A stretch of 64,000 bases of DNA, taken from Massilia sp. YIM B02769 (GTDB taxonomy: Bacteria; Pseudomonadota; Gammaproteobacteria; Burkholderiales; Burkholderiaceae_D). The translations under genes were made by a program, and so were the position numbers. Shown here in pieces: positions 48,073 through 57,180 of this stretch (positions within the stretch are counted from its first letter, which is position 1; the number at the start of each line of letters is the position of its first letter). Under the pieces are notes generated by a model. It saw only the letters and a program-made list of their open reading frames with translations, was not told where the DNA came from and did no database searches. The DNA is taken from positions 248,001 through 312,000 of the forward strand of contig NZ_JASNRC010000003.1 in assembly GCF_030411995.1 (NCBI RefSeq). Reading direction: 5' to 3'.

Positions 48073-49587
48073 TCAGCTTTCGACGTTCTCCGCGCCCTTG
48101 CCGCATTCGGCCGCCTCCAGCGCGCGTGCCGCTTGCGCCTGTTCGCGCTCGCCGCGCGCCTCGTACAGCCCGGCAATGGCCGCCCTGGCGCCACAAGCGC
48201 GTGCCTTGCCCGCGCCGCCGTCTGCGCTGCCCTGCTTCAGCAGGTCCGCGGCGCTCAGCTTGCCAAGATAAAAATCGGCGATCGGCGCCGGCCAGGCATC
48301 GGCCCCGCCGCGGGCAAATGCACCCGCCAGTTCGGTGCGGCCGAGTTCGGCCTGGCCGTTGGCAATGCGCGCCAGGTACAGCCACAAGGCGGCGTACCGG
48401 TCGGAAGGCAGCTTGTCGAGTGCGGCGCGCAGGCGCAGCGCCCCTTCGGCAGGCTGGCCGCTTCGGGTCAGCGCACGGCCGGTGCGCAGCAGGGCCTGGG
48501 GGTTGCCGTTGGCCGCCGCTTTTTCAACCCAGGCGTTCGCCGTGGCCGGATCGCGCGGCACGCCGGCACCGCGCGCATGGTAGCCCGCCAGCGCCATCTG
48601 GGCGTCGGCATTGCCGGCGTTCGCCTCGGCTTCGATCCAGGGTTCGAGCCGGTCGGGGCGGTCGAAGGGCTGGCCGCCGGCGTAGGAAAAATACAGCTTG
48701 CGCTGGCTCATGGCAAACAGGACGCGGTGCGCGCGCAGGAAATCGGCGCCGAGGATCACATCCACATAGGCTTTGCCATCGGTGATGTTCAGGCCGGCGT
48801 TCCTGATCGTTTCCTCGCCGATCTGGAAGGTCTTGAATACCGCATGCCAGCGCGACGCCGTGCGCTCGCCCACGCCGACAGCGCCGGCCGCGCGCACCAC
48901 GCCGGGTGTATCGGGCAACACGCCGATGCGCTTGGCCGCTTCCAGGAACACCACCGATACCTGGGCTCCCGTGTTGATCTCCGCCACCATCTTTTCCCCG
49001 TTCAGGAATACGGTGAAGCGCGGATTGCTGCTGCCGCCGGAGTAGGATTCAAAAGGAACGGCCTGGGCGTCGGCATCCCAGTAGGCAAGAAACGCGTCGC
49101 CGCAGTCCTGCGGCTGGAAAAAACGAATCTCCCTGGACGCCATCGCGATCTCCAGGTCGGTCTGCAACAGGAAGGACGCGCCGATCGTCGCATCGTACGA
49201 GGGCGCCATGCCGAAATCGGTGACGACGTTCAGGTAGCCCTTGGGGCTGCGTACCGGGCCGAAGCGGAATTCGTCGACACGCGTCTGGTAGAGCGACGAA
49301 TAACCCCCGATACCCTGGGTTACCCTGCCCGTATTGCTCAGCTTCATGCCGCGTCGTTCGGTGCCGGTGCGGGTCAGCACGGTGCTGTTCGAGGCGGTAT
49401 CGATCAACATCACGGCAGGCGTGCCGTTGATCACACCCTCGGTCGTGATGGACAGGTTGGGACCGGTATAGCGCAGCGGCAGCTTGCCGATCATGGCGTA
49501 ACGACAGCGGGGTGCATCGTCGGCATGCACGAAGGGCGTGGCAAGCGCGAGCAGCACGGCCAGGGTGGAGGCAAGGGTCGGCTTCAT
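48073..49587 (-). CDS. Exported retropepsin-like two-lobe protein with TPR-like tail
   Basis: A 504-residue protein, ATG at 49587, signal peptide to about residue 22 (VHADD). It has two successive pepsin-like lobes. Lobe 1 carries Asp63-Thr-Ala (LIDTASNSTVL), lobe 2 carries Asn205-Thr-Gly (EINTGAQVSVV), each followed by the expected strand pattern (IGASFLL, LGADFLRA). A Sel1/TPR-like helical region follows (NADAQMALAGYHARGAGVPRD). An intact protease needs Asp in both lobes, so the second is a key-residue loss and catalysis is doubtful. It could instead bind peptides. Confidence 0.78.
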   Translation of the reverse strand: MKPTLASTLAVLLALATPFVHADDAPRCRYAMIGKLPLRYTGPNLSITTEGVINGTPAVMLIDTASNSTVLTRTGTERRGMKLSNTGRVTQGIGGYSSLYQTRVDEFRFGPVRSPKGYLNVVTDFGMAPSYDATIGASFLLQTDLEIAMASREIRFFQPQDCGDAFLAYWDADAQAVPFESYSGGSSNPRFTVFLNGEKMVAEINTGAQVSVVFLEAAKRIGVLPDTPGVVRAAGAVGVGERTASRWHAVFKTFQIGEETIRNAGLNITDGKAYVDVILGADFLRAHRVLFAMSQRKLYFSYAGGQPFDRPDRLEPWIEAEANAGNADAQMALAGYHARGAGVPRDPATANAWVEKAAANGNPQALLRTGRALTRSGQPAEGALRLRAALDKLPSDRYAALWLYLARIANGQAELGRTELAGAFARGGADAWPAPIADFYLGKLSAADLLKQGSADGGAGKARACGARAAIAGLYEARGEREQAQAARALEAAECGKGAENVES

Positions 49588-49644
49588 GCCGATAATTCTA
49601 CGAGGAAAGTTTCTACTTTTGCAATGGTAGCCGGATAAAAACAG

Positions 49645-49684
49645 AAAAAGGCAGGACACCGTTTGCACGGTATCTTGCCTTTTT
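49645..49684 (-). terminator. Terminator of rppH
   Basis: The stem AAAAAGGCA..TGCCTTTTT with inner paired GACACCGT/ACGGT segments forms a long hairpin. Reading on the minus strand it ends in a T-run, 39 nt beyond the rppH stop codon. It could also work on the plus strand. Confidence 0.75.
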
Positions 49685-49722
49685 GGAGCCCTGGCCTCAC
49701 AACTGCTGAGTTACAGACGCAA

Positions 49723-50364
49723 CTATTTTTCCGGCGTCAGCACCAACTGCGGCTCGGCCGCGGCATCGCGTGGCGGCCTCGGCGTCGTCTTGGCGCCAGC
49801 GTTGCCCGCGTTGCCCGGCGCGCCGCCCTGGCCGCGCGGCTGGCGCAGGTAGCGCGCGCTGTGGCGGCGCTCGCCGTGCCCGCCATTGGCCGGCCAGCTG
49901 ATGAAGCGCGACAGCTCCTGCAAGGCACGCTGGTAGACATCGCGCTTGAACTCGATGACCACGTCCAGCGGCACCCAGTAGTCGTGCCAGCGCCAGGCGT
50001 CGAACTCCGGATGGTCGGTCAGGCGCAGATTCACGTCGTTGTCGCGCGCAACCATGCGCAACAGGAACCAGATCTGCTTCTGGCCGCGGTAATGGCCGCG
50101 GATCTCGCGCTTGATGAAGTGATCCGGCACCTCGTAGCGCAGCCAGTCGCGGGTGCGGCCCACGATCTTGACGTGCTCCTGGCGCAAACCGATTTCTTCC
50201 TCGAGCTCGCGGTACATCGCCTGTTCCGGCGTCTCGCCGTATTTGATACCTCCCTGCGGAAACTGCCATGAGTGCTCGCGCACCCGCTTGCCCCACCACA
50301 CCTCGTTATTGGCGTTGAGCAGGATGATGCCGACGTTGGGGCGGAACCCTTCACGATCGAGCAT
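49723..50364 (-). CDS. rppH: RNA pyrophosphohydrolase
   Basis: A 213-residue Nudix hydrolase that removes pyrophosphate from 5'-triphosphate mRNA and so starts decay. The Nudix box spans residues 38-60 ([20 protein letters not shown]). The first 160 residues agree with RppH ([35 protein letters not shown]). A tail of about 50 residues rich in Arg, Ala, Pro and Gly follows, longer than in E. coli. It is divergent from proS. Confidence 0.94.
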   Translation of the reverse strand: MLDREGFRPNVGIILLNANNEVWWGKRVREHSWQFPQGGIKYGETPEQAMYRELEEEIGLRQEHVKIVGRTRDWLRYEVPDHFIKREIRGHYRGQKQIWFLLRMVARDNDVNLRLTDHPEFDAWRWHDYWVPLDVVIEFKRDVYQRALQELSRFISWPANGGHGERRHSARYLRQPRGQGGAPGNAGNAGAKTTPRPPRDAAAEPQLVLTPEK

Positions 50365-50568
50365 AAGTGCACCTCGAAACTTTCTGCCGGCCTCAGCTCC
50401 CTTGCGTTTTTACCTACAAATCCCTGCGTCAGCCATGCCTTTCGATCACGAAAACGGCGGCGGCTGCGTGTTCCGGACCCATTTGTACAAAGTTTGGACG
50501 CATCAGCCAGCTAATCCTTTAAAATTAGGTCGATTATAACCCTCTCTTTTTAAAAAGAATTCATCGAT

Positions 50569-52299
50569 ATGCGTGCCTCACGATTTTTTATTTCAACTCT
50601 TAAAGAAGCGCCATCCGACGCCGAGATCGTCAGCCACCAGTTGATGATGCGGGCGGGGATGATCAAGCGTCTGGGCTCGGGCATCTACACCTACATGCCG
50701 ACCGGCTTGCGCGTCATTCGCAAGGTCGAAGCCATCATTCGCGAAGAGATGAACAAGGCGGGCGCGCTCGAACTCCTGATGCCGGTCGTGCAGCCGGCCG
50801 AACTGTGGCAGGAAACCGGCCGCTGGGACAAGATGGGTCCGGAACTGATGCGCGTCAAGGACCGCCACGGCCGCGACTACGCCATCCAGCCGACCTCGGA
50901 AGAAGTTGTCACCGACGTCGTCCGCAGCGAGATCAAGTCCTACCGCCAGCTGCCGTTGAACTTCTACCACATCCAGACCAAGTTCCGCGACGAACGCCGC
51001 CCACGCTTCGGCCTGATGCGCGGCCGCGAATTCACGATGAAGGATGCGTACTCGTTCGACCGCGATGTCGAAGGCATGCAGAAGTCCTACGCCATCATGT
51101 TCGATGCCTACGTGCGCATCTTTAACCGCTTCGGCCTGAAATTCCGCGCGGTGGCGGCCGACAACGGCGCCATCGGCGGCACCGGCTCGCACGAATTCCA
51201 CGTGATCGCCTCGACCGGCGAAGACGCGCTGGTCTACTGCCCGACCTCGGATTACGCGGCCAACATGGAAGCGGCCGAAGCCCTGGCCATCGGCGAGCGC
51301 GGCGCGGCCACGCAAGCCATGACCAAGGTGCCGACCCCAGGCAAGACCAAGTGCGAGATGGTGGCCGAGCAGCTGGGCCTGCCGCTGTCGCAAACGGTCA
51401 AGACGATTGCGCTGACCGTCGAAAACGAAGAAGACGGCAAGGTCAGCAAGCAGTACTTCATGCTGCTGCTGCGCGGCGACCACGAGCTGAACGAAGTGAA
51501 GGTCAACAAGGTTCCTGGCCTGGGCGCCTACCGCTTCTCGAGCGAAGCCGAAATCGCGGAAGTCTACGGCACCGTGCCGGGCTACCTCGGTCCTGTCGCA
51601 CCGAAGCAGCCTGTCACCATCGTTGCCGACCGCACGGTGGCCAACATGGCCGACTTCGTCTGCGGCGCGAACGAAGCCGATGCCCACCTGAGCGGCGTGA
51701 ACTGGGGCCGCGACCTGCCGGAACCAGTCGTTGCCGACCTGCGCAACGTGGTCGAAGGCGACGCTTCGCCGGACGGCAAGGGCATTCTCGCCATCGAGCG
51801 CGGCATCGAAGTCGGCCACGTGTTCCAGCTCGGCACCGCCTACTCGCAAGCCATGGAAGCGACCTACCTCGACGAGAACGGCAAGCCGGCGCCGCTGCAG
51901 ATGGGCTGCTACGGCATCGGCGTGACCCGCATTTTGGGCGCGGCCATCGAGCAGAACTTCGACGACAAGGGCATCGTCTGGCCGGACGCGCTGGCGCCGT
52001 TCCAGATCGTGCTGTGCCCGATGGGCCTGGACCGCAGCGAGATGGTCAAGGAACAGACCGAGAAGCTGTACACCGAACTGCTCGACGCCGGCGTGGATGT
52101 GATCGTCGACGACCGCGGCCTGCGTCCGGGCGCGATGTTCGCGGACTGGGAACTGATCGGCGTGCCGCACCGCGTGGTGATCGGCGAGCGCGGCCTGAAG
52201 GAAGGCAAGCTCGAATACCAGGGCCGCCGCGATACCGAAGCCACCGCAGTGCCTGTCGAAGAGATGGTCGGCTTCATCAAGGCCAAATTCGCGCAGTGA
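50569..52299 (+). CDS. proS: Prolyl-tRNA synthetase
   Basis: A 576-residue bacterial-type ProRS with an insertion domain. Motif 2 shows [26 protein letters not shown], and motif 3 [11 protein letters not shown] is present. The editing insertion occupies about 220-380. The C-terminal anticodon-binding domain has [31 protein letters not shown]. The N-terminus [19 protein letters not shown] is the normal ProRS start. The 204-bp gap upstream, shared with rppH, is AT-rich and presumably holds both promoters. The stop overlaps the next gene. Confidence 0.97.
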   Translation: MRASRFFISTLKEAPSDAEIVSHQLMMRAGMIKRLGSGIYTYMPTGLRVIRKVEAIIREEMNKAGALELLMPVVQPAELWQETGRWDKMGPELMRVKDRHGRDYAIQPTSEEVVTDVVRSEIKSYRQLPLNFYHIQTKFRDERRPRFGLMRGREFTMKDAYSFDRDVEGMQKSYAIMFDAYVRIFNRFGLKFRAVAADNGAIGGTGSHEFHVIASTGEDALVYCPTSDYAANMEAAEALAIGERGAATQAMTKVPTPGKTKCEMVAEQLGLPLSQTVKTIALTVENEEDGKVSKQYFMLLLRGDHELNEVKVNKVPGLGAYRFSSEAEIAEVYGTVPGYLGPVAPKQPVTIVADRTVANMADFVCGANEADAHLSGVNWGRDLPEPVVADLRNVVEGDASPDGKGILAIERGIEVGHVFQLGTAYSQAMEATYLDENGKPAPLQMGCYGIGVTRILGAAIEQNFDDKGIVWPDALAPFQIVLCPMGLDRSEMVKEQTEKLYTELLDAGVDVIVDDRGLRPGAMFADWELIGVPHRVVIGERGLKEGKLEYQGRRDTEATAVPVEEMVGFIKAKFAQ

Positions 52300-52943
52300 T
52301 GCGGATGGCGGGACAGGGCGGGGCGCGCGCTTTATTCGGTAGCGCGCTGCTCGTGGTGGCGCTTGCCTCCACGAGCGCACACGCGGGCAATCAGAAGGAA
52401 GAGGCGCTCGCCGATTCCGTGCGCCTGGCGCTGTCGAACGCCATCAACGATGCGCGTCCGCCGAAGCCGGTGTTCCGCGACGAGGCGGGCCGGCTGCGCT
52501 ACCAGCAGTGGTTCAACGAGATGTCGGGGCGGCTGAAAAAACGCATCCCGGACGAGTTCTCGCGCACCGAATTCCTGGAGGCGGCCTGGTACGAGGCAAC
52601 CCGCGCCGGGCTCGATCCGGGGCTGGTGCTGGGGCTGATCCAGGTCGAGTCGGCCTACCGCAAGTACGCGGTGTCGATCGCCGGTGCGCGCGGCTACATG
52701 CAGGTGATGCCGTTCTGGACCAAGGTGATCGGCGACAGCGACCGGCGCAAGCTGTTCCACATGCAGACCAATTTGCGCTACGGCTGCTCGATCTTGCGCA
52801 TGTACATCGACATGGAGCGCGGCAATCTCTACCTCGCGCTCGGCCGCTACAACGGCAGCCGGGGCAAGCCGCAGTATCCGAATGCGGTGCTGTCGGCGTG
52901 GAAGAAGTGGGAGTTTACGCCGACGGCAGTGGCAGCGCGGTAA
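52299..52943 (+). CDS. Lytic transglycosylase (SLT domain)
   Basis: A 214-residue exported murein hydrolase. A hydrophobic signal (residues 10-28, ALFGSALLVVALASTSAHAG) precedes a helical part, and the SLT domain begins at about 85, with the catalytic Glu in LIQVESAYRKYAVS and the GARGYMQVMPF motif. It cleaves the glycan strands of peptidoglycan. The ATG at 52299 shares its A with the proS stop (TGATG), so translation is coupled; a second ATG lies 6 nt later. No partner gene is adjacent. Confidence 0.9.
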   Translation: MRMAGQGGARALFGSALLVVALASTSAHAGNQKEEALADSVRLALSNAINDARPPKPVFRDEAGRLRYQQWFNEMSGRLKKRIPDEFSRTEFLEAAWYEATRAGLDPGLVLGLIQVESAYRKYAVSIAGARGYMQVMPFWTKVIGDSDRRKLFHMQTNLRYGCSILRMYIDMERGNLYLALGRYNGSRGKPQYPNAVLSAWKKWEFTPTAVAAR

Positions 52944-52968
52944 CGTCATTTTTTGTCGAGACCGCGCC

Positions 52969-53205
52969 CGTACGGTGGGGTGTTTGAGGCTGGGGGCCTC
53001 AAACACAAAGTGCCCACGCGGTTACGTGCGCGTCCTTTCACCATTGGCCGCGATATCCCGCCCGCAAACGTCTCCGCCAGTCGCACGCTCCACCCCGGTT
53101 TTCAATCGTCCGCGATTTCATCAAGCGTCAGCGAGCGACGATTCGCCGCAGCGGGCCAACAGCATGCGCACGTAACCGCCTGGGCACAGAGTGCCCACCG
53201 TACGG
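52969..53205. repeat. REPIN-like inverted doublet D with a nested hairpin
   Basis: The left arm at 52969-53021 is enlarged: between CGTACGGTGGG and GTGCCCACGCGG lies an extra perfect stem, TGTTTGAGGC paired with GCCTCAAACA. The right arm (53176-53205) is normal. The inner ends read GGTTACGTGCG and CGCACGTAACC, the same as in doublet A. The rest of the 356-bp gap has no gene that I can support. Confidence 0.83.
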
Positions 53206-53299
53206 TTCAAGCCGCAGGCCTGGATTTCCGCTACATATCAATCACACCATATAAACAGTTACCGGTGTAGACTGCCCGCTTTCCACCCCAGGATCCACC

Positions 53300-54757
53300 A
53301 TGCGATTGACCACTCTCGCCGGCGCAAGCCTGTTGCTGCTGGCCGGCTGCGCGTCCACCGTTTCGTCGCCCACCATCGCCACGCACACCCCGTCAAGCGT
53401 CGACACCCGCGCGAAAAGCATCATCTTCTTCCTCGGCGACGGCATGGGCATCAACACCCTCACCGCCGCGCGCATCTATGCAGTGGGCGAAGACGGCGAG
53501 CTGACCATCGACACGCTGCCCGAATCCGCCTTCGTGAAAACATTCTCGAACGACGCCCAGGTCACCGACAGCGCCGCCTCGATGTCGGCCTACATGACCG
53601 GCGTGAAGCAGAACAACGGCGTGATCTCGATGTCCTCGAACACGCGTTCGATCTCCCCAGCTGCAGATGCGAACGGCAACAAGCAGGTCAGCCGCTGCCA
53701 GGATGGCCAGACCGCAAACGGCCGCGCTGTGCCGACCCTGGCCGAACTGGCCAAGGCGCGCGGCATGGCTGCCGGCGTGGTCACCACCACCAGCGTCACT
53801 GACGCCACGCCGGCCGCCACCTACGCCCATGCCTGCCACCGCAAGATCGAATCCGACATTGCCGCCGCACTGGTGCCGGGCGGCGCCGGCTACAACGCCG
53901 CGCTGGGCAGCAATGGCCTGGATCTGGTCTTCGGCGGCGGCGCCCAGTTCTTTGCCCCGGTGGCGCAGGGCGGCAAGCGCGCCGATGGCCGCAACCTGGT
54001 CGCGGAGCTGCAAGCCAAGGGCTGGCGCTACGCCGCCGATACCGCACAACTGCAGGCCCTGGCGCCGAACGCGCAGCCTGCCATCGGCCTGTTTGCCCAG
54101 AACCACTTCACCTACGAAGCCGCGCGCGACGCCGCCAGGCAGCCGGCCCTGGCCGACATGACGTCAAAAGCCATCGACATCCTGTCGCGCAACCCGAACG
54201 GATTCTTCCTGATGGTGGAGGGCGGCCTGATCGACCACGCGCTGCACGCCACCCTGGCCAAGCGCGCGCTGCAGGAAACCGTCAGCTACAACGCGGCTCT
54301 GAAGACCGCCATCGACAAGATGAACGCCATCGACCCGGGCCTGAAAAATACCCTGATCGTGGCCACCGCCGACCACGACCACACCCTGCTGATCAACGGC
54401 TACTCGCCGCGCACCGGCAAGACCACGCCGACCAACCCCGGCGTGCTGGGCCTGGTGCGCAGCCTGCCGGACAATAACATCCGCCTCGACAAGGACGGCG
54501 CGCCCTTCACCATCCTGGGCTTCGGCACCGGCGAACACCGCATCCAGGGCAGCCGCAAGGACGTCAGGCTCACCGACGAGATCGCGGCCTCCGACGACTA
54601 CCACCAGGAAGCCGTGGTGCGCACCCGCCTTGGGGCCGAAACCCACGGCGGCGCCGACGTCTACCTGGGCGCCATCGGCGCGAATGCGGAACTGTTCCGC
54701 GGGACCATCGACAACACCCGCGTCTTCAACCTGATCAAGACGGCGGGGGACCTGTGA
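53300..54757 (+). CDS. Alkaline phosphatase, lipoprotein form
   Basis: A 485-residue PhoA-type phosphatase. The signal ends in the lipobox LLAGC with Cys17, so it should be lipid-anchored at a membrane, facing the periplasm or outside. Metal ligand Asp47 is in FFLGDGMG and nucleophile Ser91 in QVTDSAASMSAYMTG. Other metal-site segments are ADHDHTLL and the late ETHGGADVY. It hydrolyses phosphate monoesters. It overlaps or abuts the second phosphatase (start GTG at 54754 or ATG at 54763). Confidence 0.9.
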   Translation: MRLTTLAGASLLLLAGCASTVSSPTIATHTPSSVDTRAKSIIFFLGDGMGINTLTAARIYAVGEDGELTIDTLPESAFVKTFSNDAQVTDSAASMSAYMTGVKQNNGVISMSSNTRSISPAADANGNKQVSRCQDGQTANGRAVPTLAELAKARGMAAGVVTTTSVTDATPAATYAHACHRKIESDIAAALVPGGAGYNAALGSNGLDLVFGGGAQFFAPVAQGGKRADGRNLVAELQAKGWRYAADTAQLQALAPNAQPAIGLFAQNHFTYEAARDAARQPALADMTSKAIDILSRNPNGFFLMVEGGLIDHALHATLAKRALQETVSYNAALKTAIDKMNAIDPGLKNTLIVATADHDHTLLINGYSPRTGKTTPTNPGVLGLVRSLPDNNIRLDKDGAPFTILGFGTGEHRIQGSRKDVRLTDEIAASDDYHQEAVVRTRLGAETHGGADVYLGAIGANAELFRGTIDNTRVFNLIKTAGDL

Positions 54758-54762
54758 GCGCC

Positions 54763-56160
54763 ATGAAAAAGCAGACCACGACCACCACCCGACTCGCCGC
54801 GCTGCTGCTGGCAGCGTTCTGCACGTTGCCGGCCCAGGCACAGACGCCTGCCAAGCCACAGGCCAAAAACATCATCTTCTTCCTCGGCGACGGCATGGGT
54901 CCGACCACGATCACCGCCGCGCGCATCTTCAAGGCGGGCGAGGACGGCTTGCTGAACTTTGAACGCCTGGACCGCACCGCGCGCATCAAGACCTATTCCG
55001 CCGATGCCCAGGTCACCGACAGCGCGCCGTCGATGGGCGCCTACATGACCGGCGTGAAGATCAACAACGATGTGATCTCGATGAAGGACGCCAAGCCTGT
55101 CGCCCCGGCCAAGGACGCCAACGGCAACGCCAGCATCGACCGCTGCGGCGCCAGCAACGGCACGTCGCCGATGACGATCCTGGAACTGGCCAAGGCCAAT
55201 GGCAAGGCGGTCGGCGCGGTGACTACCACCGAGCTGACCCACGCGACGCCTGCCTCGACCTTCTCGCACGTGTGCGACCGCGACATGGGCTACACCATCG
55301 CCCAGCAGGTGGTGCCGGGCGGGCCTGGGTACAACGAACGCCTGAAGGATGGCGTCGACGTGCTGATGGGAGGCGGGCGCATCCACTTCACGCCGTTCGA
55401 CAAGGCGCGCAATCCGAAGGGCCGTGGCGACGGGCGCGACCTGATGGCGGAATTCGCGGCACGCGGTTATTTTGTCGCGAACACCCGCGCCGACATGCAG
55501 TCGGCCCTCCCGAACCGCAAGTTCGTCGGCATCTATGCCGACAGCCATCTCGACTATGCGTCGAAGCGCCGCCCGGAGCAGCCGACGCTGGCCGAGATGA
55601 CGGCCAAGTCCATCGAGCTGCTGTCGAAGAATCCGAAGGGCTTCTTCCTGATGGTCGAAGGCGGCAAGATCGACCACGCGCTGCACGACACGAATGCGCG
55701 CAATGCGATGACGGAAACCGTGGCCTTCGACGAGGCGATCCAGACCGCGGTGGACCGCATGCGTGCGCTCGATCCGGGGCTGGAGAACACGCTGATCGTG
55801 GTCACGGCAGACCATGACCACACGATGGTTTTAAATGGCTACCCGAAGCGCGGCAACCCGGTGCTCGACATCGTGCGTGGTTACGCGAACGGCGAACCGA
55901 CGAAGGATGCCGACGGCAAGACGTTTACCACGCTGGTGTTCGGGAATGGGCCGAACCGGCCCGAGGTGCGTGCGGACGTGAGCAGCGCGCAGGCGCTGGC
56001 CGAGGAGTATCACCAGGAGACGGGGATTCGCTGGTCGAGCGAATCGCACGGTGGCGGGGATGTGAAGCTGTATGCGGCGGGGGCGGGATCGGCGCCGTTC
56101 AAGGGCACGATCGAGAATACCCGCGTGTTCGACTTGATGAAGGCGGCGTTCGGGTTCTAG
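54763..56160 (+). CDS. phoA: Alkaline phosphatase, soluble periplasmic form
   Basis: A 465-residue PhoA-type phosphatase, tandem paralogue of the preceding gene. It has a normal cleavable signal peptide (to about residue 27, PAQAQ) and no lipobox. Asp43 (FFLGDGMG), Ser87 (QVTDSAPSMGAYMTG) and the ADHDHTMVLNGY metal-site segment are kept. The two genes overlap at the boundary, so expression is linked. Both are probably Pho-regulated, though no Pho box was identified with confidence upstream of 53300. Confidence 0.9.
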   Translation: MKKQTTTTTRLAALLLAAFCTLPAQAQTPAKPQAKNIIFFLGDGMGPTTITAARIFKAGEDGLLNFERLDRTARIKTYSADAQVTDSAPSMGAYMTGVKINNDVISMKDAKPVAPAKDANGNASIDRCGASNGTSPMTILELAKANGKAVGAVTTTELTHATPASTFSHVCDRDMGYTIAQQVVPGGPGYNERLKDGVDVLMGGGRIHFTPFDKARNPKGRGDGRDLMAEFAARGYFVANTRADMQSALPNRKFVGIYADSHLDYASKRRPEQPTLAEMTAKSIELLSKNPKGFFLMVEGGKIDHALHDTNARNAMTETVAFDEAIQTAVDRMRALDPGLENTLIVVTADHDHTMVLNGYPKRGNPVLDIVRGYANGEPTKDADGKTFTTLVFGNGPNRPEVRADVSSAQALAEEYHQETGIRWSSESHGGGDVKLYAAGAGSAPFKGTIENTRVFDLMKAAFGF

Positions 56161-56178
56161 AAAAATGTTGGCTAGGAC

Positions 56179-56432
56179 CGTACGGTGGGGTCATTGATGC
56201 CGGGGGCATCAATGACGTGCCCACGCGGATGCGTGCATGACGGCGGCATGTTAACGCGGCGGCTCCGCTTGCCCGGTGGTGCGCCTGTGCGCGGAATAGC
56301 CGCAACGTTTGCAAAAGCCCGATAGCGTCCGCGATGATCATTTGGATGCGCTGCCACATTTCATGCGTTGCGGTCGACATGCCGTCGCCTCGGCTCATAC
56401 TTCCGCGTGGGCACGGAGTGCCCACCGTACGG
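56179..56432. repeat. REPIN-like inverted doublet E with a nested hairpin
   Basis: The left arm (56179-56228) contains an inserted perfect stem GTCATTGATGCC..GGCATCAATGAC (56190-56201 with 56205-56216). The right arm (56403-56432) is the ordinary inverted palindrome. They lie between the convergent phoA-type gene and the SWIB gene. No gene is supportable in the remaining gap. Confidence 0.83.
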
Positions 56433-56480
56433 GAAACGGCGCCGGCAATTCGCCACCGCGACAAATCAATCTCCAAAACA

Positions 56481-56510
56481 AAAAGCCCCGATCACACGAC
56501 CGGGGCTTTT
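56481..56510 (-). terminator. Terminator of the SWIB gene
   Basis: The stem AAAAGCCCCG..CGGGGCTTTT has a 10-nt loop and is followed by a T-rich run on the minus strand; a four-T run on the plus strand could also serve the phosphatase genes. Confidence 0.85.
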
Positions 56511-56543
56511 CAACGTTCAGGCTTGTGGGGCAGCCGGCGTTTA

Positions 56544-56939
56544 TTATTTCAGGTGATTCGAGATCAGCTTGGTCATCTCGAACATCGAGACTTGTTCCTT
56601 GCCACCGAAGACGGCTTTCAGCTTGTCGTCGGCATTGATCATCTGGCGGTTGTCTGCAGCTTGCAGGTCCGCTTTCTTGATGTATTCCCAGACTTTCTTG
56701 GTCACTTCCGTGCGTGGCAGCGGCTTGTTGCCGACCACTGCAGCCAGCTCGGCCGACGGCGTCAGCTCTTTCATGAAAGCGGCGTTCGGCTTGCGTGCTG
56801 CAGCCGGTTTCTTCGCTGCCGCGGCCTTTGGTGCTGCTTCCTTTGCCGGAGCGGCGGCCTTCTTCGCCGCAGGCTTAGCTGCCGGCTTGGCGGCTGGCTT
56901 CTTTGCGGGCGCTGCTGGGGATTTCTTGGCTGTTGCCAT
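56544..56939 (-). CDS. SWIB/MDM2-domain protein with a histone-H1-like tail
   Basis: A 131-residue DNA-binding-type protein, ATG at 56939 after ggaggctcgaag. Residues 1-50 are Ala/Lys/Pro repeats (AKKPAAKPAAK), as in H1-like proteins. Residues about 55-131 form a SWIB fold (LTPSAELAAVVGNKPLPR, VWEYIKKADLQAADNRQMINADD, VSMFEMTKLISNHL). Such fusions occur in Betaproteobacteria and Chlamydiae and probably bind and compact chromosomal DNA. It is monocistronic with its own terminator. Confidence 0.9.
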   Translation of the reverse strand: MATAKKSPAAPAKKPAAKPAAKPAAKKAAAPAKEAAPKAAAAKKPAAARKPNAAFMKELTPSAELAAVVGNKPLPRTEVTKKVWEYIKKADLQAADNRQMINADDKLKAVFGGKEQVSMFEMTKLISNHLK

Positions 56940-57117
56940 CTTCGAGCCTCCTAAACGAGCATATGTAAAAGTTGCGCAATATCGCACGGCTTATATTGGT
57001 GGCGTTTTAGTGTTCCTGCAAGTCTTTTTCTTCATTTTTTCACTCTATGCGGCCCAAAAATAGGGGTTTGCGCGTCAAGCGTGACCGCAGAGTGAAAATC
57101 CACGCGAAATTCGACGT

Positions 57118-57155
57118 AAAAACGCCGCGCGGGGCACAGGCCAGGCGCGGCGTTT
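57118..57155 (-). terminator. Terminator of ffh
   Basis: The stem AAACGCCGCGC..GCGCGGCGTTT is followed on the minus strand by TTTTT, about 26 nt beyond the ffh stop codon. Confidence 0.85.
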
Positions 57156-57180
57156 CATGGGTACAAAAGGGCTGGAAGGC

